A DNA stretch of 64,000 bases, from assembly GCA_037951105.1 (NCBI GenBank), contig JBAMJV010008414.1, positions 1 to 64,000 on the forward strand, given 5' to 3'. Below are positions 27,901 to 39,900 of this stretch, piece after piece (position 1 is the first letter of the stretch; the number at the start of each line of letters is the position of its first letter). A model generated the notes under the pieces. The model did no database searches and was not told the origin of the DNA. It saw nothing but the letters and a program-made list of their open reading frames with translations. Origin of the DNA: Echinarachnius parma (Eukaryota > Echinodermata > Echinoidea > Clypeasteroida > Echinarachniidae). A program made the position numbers and the translations under genes.

Positions 27901-30900
27901 TATGCATGTTCAAATTTATAACCCATTGCCTACAGCAGACTGGTGGACCCTGTGTTAATTCTATGGGGGCTGTGTAACCCATTGCCTACTGCAGACGGGT
28001 GAACCCTGTGTTAATTCTATGGGGGCTGTGTAACCCATTGCCTACAGCAGACTGGTGGACCCTGTGTTAATTCTATGGGGGCTGTGTAACCCATTGCCTA
28101 CAGCAGACTGGTGGACCCTGTGTTAATTCTATGGGGGCTGTGTAACCCATTGCCTACATCAGACTGGTGGACCCTGTGTTAATTCTATGGGGGCTGTGTA
28201 ACCCATTGCCTACAGCAGACTGGTGGACCCTGTGTTAATTCTATGGGGGCTGTGTAACCCATTGCCTACTGCAGACTGGTGGACCCTGTGTTAATTCTAT
28301 GGGGGCTGTGTAACCCATTGCCTACAGCAGACTGGTGGACCCTGTGTTAATTCTATGGGGGCTGTGTAACCCATTGCCTACATCAGACTGGTGGACACTG
28401 TGTTAATTCTATGGGGGCTGTGTAACCCATTGCCTACATCAGACTGGTGGACACTGTGTTAATTCTATGGGGGCTGTGTAACCCATTGCCTACAGCAGAC
28501 TGGTGGACCCTGTGTTAATTCTATGGGGGCTGTGTAACCCATTGCCTACAGCAGACTGGTGGACCCTGTGTTAATTCTATGGGGGCTGTGTAACCCATTG
28601 CCTATACTACAGCAGACTGGTGGACCCTGTGTTAATTCTATGGGGGCTGTGTAACCCATTGCCTAGTGCAGACTGGTGGACCCTGTGTTAATCCTATGGG
28701 GGCTGTGAAATCTAGAAGGGGATAGGTCAAGGATTACAAATGTAGTTATTAACCCCTTGCCTACTGGAACCGAGGAGGCTATGTACAAAGTCTATGGGGA
28801 TTTCAGAATCTCAAAGGGAACGGGTTAATTGTATGCAATATCTGTCTATATCTTATTTCAGGACTGGTCACAAATAAGGCACAGAGACAAGCAACAGTTG
28901 CAGACAAGGTAAGCTTGGCTTATTATTTAGAACTACCATCAATTCAATTCAATTAACATTTATTTATTTGACAAAAGTGATCATTAAAAATGGATGGTAA
29001 CATAGCATGCTTAGACTTATACATAAATAACGAGGTATTGTGGGAAATAACATCTGGCAGTTTGAGCGATTTTAGAGATTTAAACAAATGAGAGGTATGC
29101 GCCCTGTATTGTGCATTACAGCATAACCGTATGGCACGTTTCTGTAATATAAATAATGGCATCAAACCTGTAACAGTTACAGACTAGGTAAGCTTGGCTT
29201 ATTATTTAGAACTACCATCAAACCTGTACCAGTTACAGACAAGGTAAGCTTAGCTGTTATTTGGAACTACCATCAAACCTGTAACAGTTACAGACAAGGT
29301 AAGCTTAGCTGTTATTTGGAACTACCATCAAACCTGTAACAGTTGCAGACTAGGTAAGCTTGGCTTATTATTTAGAACTACCATTAAACCTGTAACAGTT
29401 ACAGACAAGGTAAGCTTAGCTGTTATTTGGAACTACCATCAAACCTGTAACAGTTGCAGACTAGGTAGCTTGGCTTATTATTTAGAACTACCATCAAACC
29501 TGTAACAGTTACAGACTAGGTAAGCTTGGCTTATTATTGAGAACTACCATCAAACCTGTAACAGTTGCAGACAAGGTAAGCTTAGCTGTTATTTAGAACT
29601 ACCATCAAACCTGTAACAGTTGCAGACTAGGTAAGCTTGGCTTATTATTAGAACTACCATCAAACCTGTAACAGTTGCAGAAAAGGTAAGCTTAGCTGTT
29701 ATTTAGAACTACCATCAAACCTGTAACAGTTGCAGACTAGGTAAGCTTGGCTTATTATTAGAACTACCATCAAACCTGTAACAGTTGCAGACTAGGTAAG
29801 CTTGGCTTATTATTAGAACTACCATCAAACCTGTAACAGTTGCAGACAAGGTAAGCTTGGCTTATTATTTACATGTAGAACTACCATCAAACCTGTAACA
29901 GTTGCAGACAAGGTAAGCTTAGATGTTATTTGGAACTACCATCAAACGTGTAACAGTTACAGACTAGGTAAGCTTGGCTTATTATTTACATGTAGAACTA
30001 CAATCAAACCTGTAACAGTCGCAGACAAGGTAAGCTTGGCTTATTATTTAGAACTACCATCAAACCTGTAACCGTTACAGACTAGGTAAGCTTGGCTTAT
30101 TATTTAGAACTACCATCAAACCTGTAACCGTTGCAGACTAGGTAAGCTTGGCTTATTATTTAGAACTACCATCAAACCTGTAACAGTTGCAGATTAGGTA
30201 AGCTTGGCTTATTATTTAGAACTACCATCAAACCGGTAACAGTTGCAGACTAGGTAAGCTTGGCTTATTATTTAGAACTACCATCAAACCTGTAACAGTT
30301 ACAGACTAGGTAAGCTTGGCTTATTATTTAGAACTACCATCAAACCTGTACCAGTTGCAGACTAGGTAAGCTTGGCTTATTATTTAGAACTACCATCAAA
30401 CCTGTAACTGTTGCAGACTAGGTAAGCTTGGCTGTTATTTGGAACTACCATCAAACCTGTAACAGTTACAGACAAGGTAAGCTTGGCTTATTATTTAGAA
30501 CTACCATCAAACCTGTAACAGTTACAGACAAGGTAAGCTTGGCTTATTATTTGGAACTACAGTCAAACCTGTACCAGTTACAGACTAGGTAAGCTTGGCA
30601 TATTATTTAGAACTACCATCAAACCTGTACCAGTTACAGACTAGGTAAGCTGAGCTGTTATTTGGAACTACCATCAAACCTGTACCAGTTACAGACTAGG
30701 TAAGCTTGGCTGTTATTTGGAACTACCATCAAACCTGTAACAGTTACAGACTAGGTAAGCTTGGCTGTTATTTGGAACTACATGTACAGTAAAACCAGTG
30801 CATAGTGAACTTTCAAGGGAAACAGAAAAAACAGCCTCTATACTCCTTTTTAATCCATTAATTGACAAATAATATGAGCAGTGATTTAATTCATAAATAT

Positions 30901-33900
30901 ATCACTTGTTGCGCCATCTTGGATAACATGTGCATTTGTAGATATTTCATGAAATACTAACTTATGGATGAGAGTGTGGCCATTTGAATGACCAACCGAA
31001 TGATCAGTGATTTAATAAATAAATATACAAATATGACACCATCTCTTCCTGCCGATTTTGGGGTGTCTTAAATATGTTTTTGGACATTGTCATGAAATAC
31101 TAACTCAGGGATAAGAATGGAGACATTTATAGTTTATATTTTTGAGTTGGTGTATATCCCTATGTATCTTTTTATGTTTTGCATTGTTTATGATACTGTT
31201 GTTTACATGAACTGTACAAATAAAATAAATCAAATCAAATTTGATTGACCAATCAAATAATCAGTGATTTGATGAATAAATCAATCATTATGTCAACTTC
31301 TCTACCAGATTTTGGAGATCTTGTATGAGTATGTGGAGGTCTCCATGAAGCAGGGCCCAGTGAGAGGGGGTGTACACCTACTAGAGGAACATTTCCAGGT
31401 ATCAATGGAGAATCACTTTCCTTACATTTTTAAACCCTTGCCTACTCTATTTCCTATGAAGTGAATACATACTACACCAGATTCCTGTAGTGAATAAGTT
31501 ACTATAAATAGAGTTTGCTTGAGGTGTGTGTGGCATCACAGCTCTTCTTTGGCATTGTTATGGTTCTAAACATTTTATATGACAATTCAAACCAGCTGTA
31601 TATAAAGACAACCAGTCCATAAAAAAAACACTCTTGAATGCCTTGAAAACATGTTGCATGTATATGAACTGATGTCTGAGGATTTAATAACCTTGTAAAA
31701 CGCATAGAGATGATGATCAATCATATTAGGCGTTATGTAAATTGAAATTATTATAATTAAAGACGTCCTCATGAAGACCATCTTTGATGTCTCCCATGAT
31801 AATGATGATAATAATAAATGGTTCTTGTATAGGGCATATCACACTAAGATAGAATGGTTTGATTGTTTTAGCTTCATCACATTATCTTTTACCATCTATT
31901 TATTCATTTCTGCAGAGGGTTGTTCCAGTTTGCGTGGAGAATTGTCTCATGCTCGGCCGAAAGTAAGTAGCCAATCTTCATCATAAAGAGCTGCGATCAT
32001 CGCAAAGTTGCAATTAAATGTAAGTCAGAAAATGTACCTAAATGCACAAATCTGACTGGTTCAAATGCCTATGTTATATGAATTGCATTTAATCATGTTC
32101 AATCACAACTTCAAGATGATTGCACCTCTTTATGCAAAACCCCCTCAGGTCACCTAGAAACTCAGAAACTCTTTCTAGTCATTTTACCACAAATCAATTT
32201 CAGGCTCTCCACATGGAGCTCATGGCTTCCCTGCTTAACTTAAAGGTAGTTCAGATTCGTCAAATCAGATGCGCGGCGCCATCTTGCGTACGCGTTGCGC
32301 ACGGTGCGTAATGCACGTTAGCTCAGTGTTATGCATGTGCGCGCATAGCCTAGTTCAAAATGGCGACCCGCTGTGTAGCATCCCCACGCTTGATGACCTT
32401 TAACAATTACGTTTCTGTCAATGTAATACATCATATTTGTTCTAGCAGCTACATGTACCTGTACACAGAGACCACTTGGTAAAACCTGGCTCCCACAGTA
32501 AGCAGTTCTTATGCATTAACCTGTCTGGAAAGACCATCTGCTTAGAAGGACCCCCTCCTTGTTTGTATCCCTTCAGTGGTGCTATACAGACAACTTTCAC
32601 TATGAACATTCATATAGTATTTCCATGCATGCTAACTGCATGGTGTGGTGCATTGTGTGGAAAATGTACACAACCTTGACGAGACAATGAATGAGACTTG
32701 TACCAGATGCTATTTGTATTGATCCAATGCAATTGACAATACACATATTGTGATACAGTGGCGTAGCATGGTCGGACTGTTTGGAGGGGCGCACAGATTA
32801 TTGGGGGGTGGAGGGGGGTGGGGCATGCCTTATGTATTTCTTTATTTTTCAAAAAATGTCCCCTTATGTTTTCTATTGTTTTTGTCAAATAAGTGGGGTG
32901 GGGGGGGGGAGGGGGGCATGCCCCCCTCCCCCCGTAGCTGTGGCACTATTGTGATATGTACATCAACATGCACCATATGTTATTCCTTTGCTCCAATCTC
33001 TGATGCATACATGTTATGTGGAATCCTTTTTGAAATTGTTACCAGTCAAACAGATGTGTTTATGTCATTGTGGTATCGGATATCATTTTTCTCTGGTCAG
33101 TCTTCTCATTACATCACAAGAGCTTTGTAGCTCAGTTGGTAGAGCACTGGTCTAGCAATCTGCAGGTCTCGGCTTCAAATCCCTGAGAAGCCATATTTTC
33201 TTTGCTCAGTTTCATTTATATTAAATATTACTGGTCAGTTTATCTGTTTAAGCTCGAGAAACTGACCAGAAAAATATGATATAAATGTAAGTAATCACAT
33301 TATCCTCCATCGCATAAATTTATCCTTCAATTTCATACTCTATCTTGTCTCTACAGAGACGTCTTATTTGGGGAAATCTACGAGCGGTTCCGTCACGACA
33401 TCGTAGCGAAGGGCGTGTACCTAGAGTGCCTAGAGCCATACATCCTCAACGACCGTCTGACCTCGGTGACGCCGGAGGTTATGAAAGATTTCATCGAGCA
33501 CTATCAACAGAAGGAGCTCATATCTAGCGTGGAAGCGTGTATAGTGCATATGGACATAGCCAGCCTAGATATACATCAGGTATGAGATTGTGAGATTGTG
33601 TCATGTAAATTTGCTTTGCAATTGTTTTATTGCCAGAGGGTTTTTTAAAAACCTCAAATACCCCCGAGGTTATGAAAGATTTCATCGAGCACTAGATAGA
33701 AGGAGCTCATTTCTAGCGTGGAAGCTTGTATAGTGCACATGGACATAGCCAGTCTAGATATACATCAGGTTGGTACAGTAATCAATGAACACACAGTGTA
33801 ACTAGAAAATAGTAGTCAAAATAATATTTGAAAAAAAAATCTAACTGTGGCTGTGGTGAAAGATATTAAAGATTGTGTATATTTTGTTGTTTATTTGTAG

Positions 33901-36900
33901 GTATTTCTCTGTGCTGGGCTTATGGTTTGTAGGATGCAATAATATATGTCTACAATAGGGCACCTAGATACATGGCCTCTATAAATGCTATATATTATTA
34001 TTATTATTATTGCAAGAACTGCTTCAGCTGATGAAAGATGAACAAACATTGTACATTACACTTCTTGTTTGTAGCCAAACGATTTCTGTTTTTTTTTACC
34101 TAAATGATCAAGATTATGTATATTTCACTGTTTATTTGTATGTTGTGTCTCTGCTGGGCCTATGGTTTGTAGGATGCAATAATCTATGTCTACAATAAAG
34201 GCATGAGCGACTACATTATTTGCAAGAACTGCTTCAGCTGATGAAAAATCCACAATGATTGTACTTGATACTTCTTGTAAGTAGCCAAATGATTATTGAA
34301 AGAATGTTAATTGCTGATGTGGTTTTTACCAAAATAAATATGTATATTTCATTGTTTATCTGTAGGTTGTTTCTCTGTGCTGGGCCTATGGTCTTTATGA
34401 TGCAATAATCTACGTCTACAACAAAGGCATGAGTGATTTTGTGTCTCCACTTGAAGAACTGCTTCAGCTGATGAGGGCTGCTGTTAATGCAAGCAGTCTA
34501 CTATCAGGTAAATCAAACTCATTAACTGACTAACTAACTAACGACATACCACATAACTATGTTAACAATGTAAGTATGTACATTAAGTAAGTAAATAACT
34601 AACTAACTAATAAGGGTATTTTGTGACTTCACTGGAAGAATTGCTTCAGCTGATGAGAGCTGCTGTCAATGCAAGCTAACACTTGTCAGGTAAATAAACT
34701 TACTAACCAATTAATTAAGTAACTAACTAACAAACTTACTTACCTACTACCTAACTAACTTAGTTACTACCTAGCTAACTATCTGACATATTTACTAACT
34801 AGCTATCTACCTAACTTATTTACTTACTAGCTAGCTAATTGACTGACTGGCTGACTGATTGATGCCATCTTGTGCACTGCGTACAATGCAAACTGCACTC
34901 TCTAGTTTTGAATGTTTTGACTATCCTCTGCATCCCCATTCATTACAATCTTAAAAACAATTACCCCTTTTTAAATTTCTTCTGCAGATAACCAGATCAG
35001 ACTTGGGAATAAACTCCTCGTGTATATCAGGTATGCTTTAAATTATTGCATGGAAATGTGTTTTCTGTCATGAAATATTGTCTTTGGTTTTTATGCCTCC
35101 GCAACGAAGTAGCCGGAGGCATTATGTTTTCGCGTTGTCCGTCCGTCCGTACGTACGTACGTCCCATTCTCGTGATCGCGTTATCTCAAGAACCGATTGA
35201 CGGATTCTGATCAAACTTGGTGCATGTATGTATCTTCAGGAGCCAATGAACTGATTCGATTTTGGGGTCATGAGGTCAAAGGTCACAGAGCTCATTATAT
35301 ATGCAAACAAAACTCATGATCGCGTTATCTCAAGAACGGATTGACGGATTCTGACCAAACTTGGTACATGTATGTATCTTGGGGAGCCAATGAACTGATT
35401 GGATTTTGGGGTCCTGAGGTCAAAGGTCAAAGGTCACAGACCTCATTATATATGCAAAAATAGCTTGTGATAGTGTTATCTCAAGAACCGATTGACAGAT
35501 TGTGCCCAAACTTGGTACATGCATGTATCTTGGGGAGCCGATAAACTGATTACATTTTGGGGTCATGAGGTCAAAGGTCAAAGGTCACATGGCTCATTAT
35601 ACATGCAAAAATAGCTTGTAATTGGAAATCTCAAGAACTGAATGTCAGATTTCAATCCAACTTGGTACCTGAATGTATCTTAGAGAGCTTTTGTAGTCAT
35701 TATATTTTGGGGGTCATGAGGTCAAAGGTCAAGGTCACAGGACTCATTTTGTAAAATTATCTCAAGAATCAATTGACAAATAACCACCAAACTTGGTACC
35801 TATAATTTGAATTTTGGAGAGCTAATAAGCTAATAAAATGTTGGGTCATGAGGGCAAAGGTCAAGGTAACTTATATATAGCTCATAATTGTGATATGTCA
35901 AGATCCGATAGACAGATTACCATCAAAATTGAGTTGACAGAATTAATTCTGTGTATGTTAATTTGGCTTGATATATATAAATCGCGCAATGACAGAGGCA
36001 TCATTTTCGACTGCGCGCAGTCGAAGATCCATCTAGTTTAATTCTGCATGTTGGTTTGATAACCAGTCATTGGTTACTGAACATCAAACAAAATGAAACA
36101 GTTTTTGTCAACTAATATGGAAAAATTGTAGTGAAGGGAAGTAATGAACATTAACATTCTCTAATGTATGTTTGTCTATAAAGACCAGTCAAAACAGTTT
36201 ATATGTAAATGACACTGTTTATAAAGAGAGTCTGCTCATAGAAATCCTTTTTATGTGCCTCCCATATGTAGTTATGATAGTTTTTCCTCTTTTATTCTTT
36301 TAATTTTCTTGACTATTGTACCCTTTTATCTTCCTTCTAGTTGTTGCCTTGCTGGCAGGGCATACCCCATCGGTGACATCCCACCACATCTAGTTGACCA
36401 GGTCAAGGAAGGGGTCATAGAGACCTTAGGTAGTCCTTATATATACATGTAGTTTGACTCTTGTACCTTTTCATCTGTGTTGCAGTTGTTGCCTTGCTGG
36501 CAGGGCATACCCCATCGGTGACATCCCACCACATCTAGTTGACCAGGTCAAGGAAAGGGTCAAAGAGACTTTAGTTAGTCATTATAGATAGGTTTGACTC
36601 TTGTACCCTTTTATCTTCCTTCTAGTTGTTGCCTTGCTGGCAGGGCATACCCCATCGGTGACATCCCACCACATCTAGTTGACCAGGTCAAGGAAAGGGT
36701 AAGAAAATTATCAAAGAATATTAAAGATACTTGGTAACTTTGTTGTTTATATATATGCAAAAACAGTAGCTAGATGGGCGAATCATAGTAATAATAGTGT
36801 ATAGCACCATGACCTCCTAACAGTGGCATAGCCTGGTCGACCTGGTATTTCTTTATTTGTTCAGTATTGGGTCCTTATGTTTTTCATTGGATGGGAAGGG

Positions 36901-39900
36901 GGAACGTGCCCACCCGTTTTACGTCACTGACACGTTATGATTGATACACCAATTGAGCTCATCAAGAATCTTTTTAGATGTGACATAAATCAGTTTCCTT
37001 TTCTATACAGTTTCCAAAATAGATTGTGATACTTTCATGGCAAAGCAATAAGTTTGGGCTAAGACATTATTGTGATGGAGAAGAAAAGAAATACATTTAA
37101 AACAAATTTCTGAGAAGCATTACATGTAATGCTCTCACGCAAGATTAGAAATATTGTACATTTTGATAATTTCACCCAAAACAAATACATACACATATAC
37201 TTTTGATATTTCACCTTAGGAATGAACAGTTTTGCATATCTTTCTCTGGCAATGTTACATACATGTAGTTCCTCTAAGATCTCTGTATAATGTTAGTAGG
37301 TATGCCTTACTTGTTATGTCTATGTATGCCAAACAGCAAGGTACAAGAGATGCATGAAAGCTCCAAGTGAGTTTAGATGAATTTGACAAAGTTAATGGAT
37401 CACTTTATGTTCTCTGTATATTGCTCACGACATACAGGTATGGCACTGCATTACAGCCCTCCACACAAAGGACCCCCCGGCTGATGAGCAACCCTACCCC
37501 AACCTCAGAACACTTCTAGCCTTCGACACAAGAGAATTCCTCAATGTCATATCTTTGGCCTTCGAGGAAGCAGACTTTGATGCACGACATGAATCAAAGT
37601 GAGTATTAATCTGTTCCCTTTAAGATAATGAAATCCCCATATTCTTTTAAAATTTATTTATTTTATTTCCAGGAAAAGAATAACAATGACATAAAAGTAG
37701 GATGACAAAAGAAGAAATCCTATCGACCAGTGCCCTAGTATTACCAAAAAGTTCCTGTAAACGGCTCTTTTCACTAGCCCACCAGGTTCATAATGGCACA
37801 GGGATAATATTCCAAAGTGAATATTAATCTATTCACTTTGAGATTCTAAAATCCTTATAGAGTTTGTACATAGCCCACCAAGACCCCGTTTTTATCAAAC
37901 TTCTCCAATTGCTTTAAATGTCTAATTATTGTAAATAGTGTGTCAACAGCCAATCAGCATGGAAAATGATAGCTGTTGACATACATGTAGTAGTGACAGT
38001 CCTGAATGGATTAATATGAAGTCAATATTAATGTAATTTAAAAGATTTGAATTAAAATGAAAAGATTCTAATTTCTCCCTCCTGTTTCCTCCTCCCTTAC
38101 CCAGTTCCCTGCAGTCCAGACAAAGGATAGTAGACATCTTACTTCAGGTCATGGTCGAGAGTGTCGGATTCACGGTAAGTTTGTATATCTGTACTGAAAT
38201 ATATGGCTCATTTAATTATGATGGAGAGAATTATGAAGATAATGGTGATGATGATGATGATGACGGTAGTAATTATGGTGAGAATGGTAATGGTGATGAT
38301 GAGAATCATTGAATAGTCATATTGTTGATGGTGATGATGATAGTGTTATTGGTGATGATAATGATGATGATGATGACGTTAATGATGATGATGGTGATGG
38401 TTATGGTGATGGTGATGGTGATGGTGATGATGATCATCATAGTCATAATGTTGATGGTGATGGTCATAGTGTTGTTGGTGATGATGAGGATGATAATGAT
38501 GTTGATGGTGATAACAATTATAAGTGTAATGGATGTTGATGGTGATGATGATGGTTGTGGTAATGTTGATTGTGATGATAATTACAAGTGATTAATTGAT
38601 ACTGACCATAATGTAAACAAAGGGAATAGTCCTTAGGTTGCTGCTTCATATCCTATCACAGTAACATCTTTTTCTTCTATTTGTTGATAGTACCTAATAA
38701 ACAAGTGTCATTTTATACTTTCCCTTTGTACATTTCTTCCTGAAGCCTGCACAGGTTTCACAAACCTGCTCAATAATTATGGAAGATAGTGTTTGTGGTT
38801 GAAAATATTGCATAAAGGAAGCAAAAGAAGATAATTATAGCAATGATGATGATGATGATGATGATGCAGCTGCTACTGATGAAAATAATGATGATGATGC
38901 CACATTTTGCTTTCTTTTTGTTTATAGTAATATGTGTCATTCATTTTGTATCCTGCATTTCTTACTGCAGCCTGCCCAGGTTGGTTGCCTGTTCACATTC
39001 CTAGCAAGGCAGATGGCAAAACATGAGAACACCATCTTTGTCAACCGCATGCTGTTTGAACAAGTAAGTATTCTTCAATATACCATATTTCATATGTTAT
39101 TACTGTATTACCTCTATTGGGATTGGAAAATCTAGTACTGGTTAAGATGGTACCTCAGAAACATTAATCTACGAGGAATATTTACCTTTTTAAATTAAAA
39201 AATATTTCATCTGAGAATATTTCTAATAAAACAAAAAAATGTTTCCCTTCCACTTTTCTGCGCATACTCTCATATCCTTCTTATTTAATCAAATGAGAAG
39301 GAAGAGCACAGGCTGTATTAGAGTTGCTCTGTTGTATTATTGAAATGTGGTTATCCCTTTCTATTCAATTGTTTATTTGACATATGGGTGTGCTTTATTT
39401 ATTTATTATTTATCATTTATCATTTCCTAAGGTGTTGGAGTTCCTAGCCAATCCGACTGGAGAAGCACGACATGAAGAGAGAGAGCAGGCCTTACTGGAA
39501 TTACTTCAAGCAGGGGATCTGTTGCAAGTCGACTATCAAAGGCTGCTCCAGCTTGCAGAGGGCGCCAAATTGTGAGTTATTGAAATGCATCCCTCATCTC
39601 ATAATCTCCTCATCTCCTCATTTAAATCATTAATATCTCAATAAAAAGGAGAACATTTCAAAAACCACTAGTTTGAAAACAAATGGGCATGACAGAACTA
39701 CTACTGGAATTGTTTAAATCCGGCAATCTGCTGCAAGTCGACTATCAAAGGCTACTTCAGCTTACAGAAGGGGCCAAATTGTGAGTTAACCCTTTTGGGA
39801 GAGTAATTCTTCAAGGTTCAAGGTTCAAGGTTCTCATAATCTCCCCATTTAAATCATTAATATCTGATTAATAAAGAGAACATTAAAAAAAAAAACTGGT

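Noticed and set aside
29161-30780. CRISPR-like regular repeats
   Set aside because: Units are contiguous variants of one sequence with no unique spacers, in a eukaryotic intron, and derive from exon 18.
33117-33190. tRNA gene (AGC-like anticodon)
   Set aside because: D-arm and box A look right, but the acceptor stem does not pair, box B is degraded, and the 3' flank matches a second copy at 45940; it is a SINE head.
36255-36452. Exon 24 first copy as the functional exon
   Set aside because: Its possible donor is phase 1 while exon 25 needs phase 0; the third copy fits and restores the human alignment.
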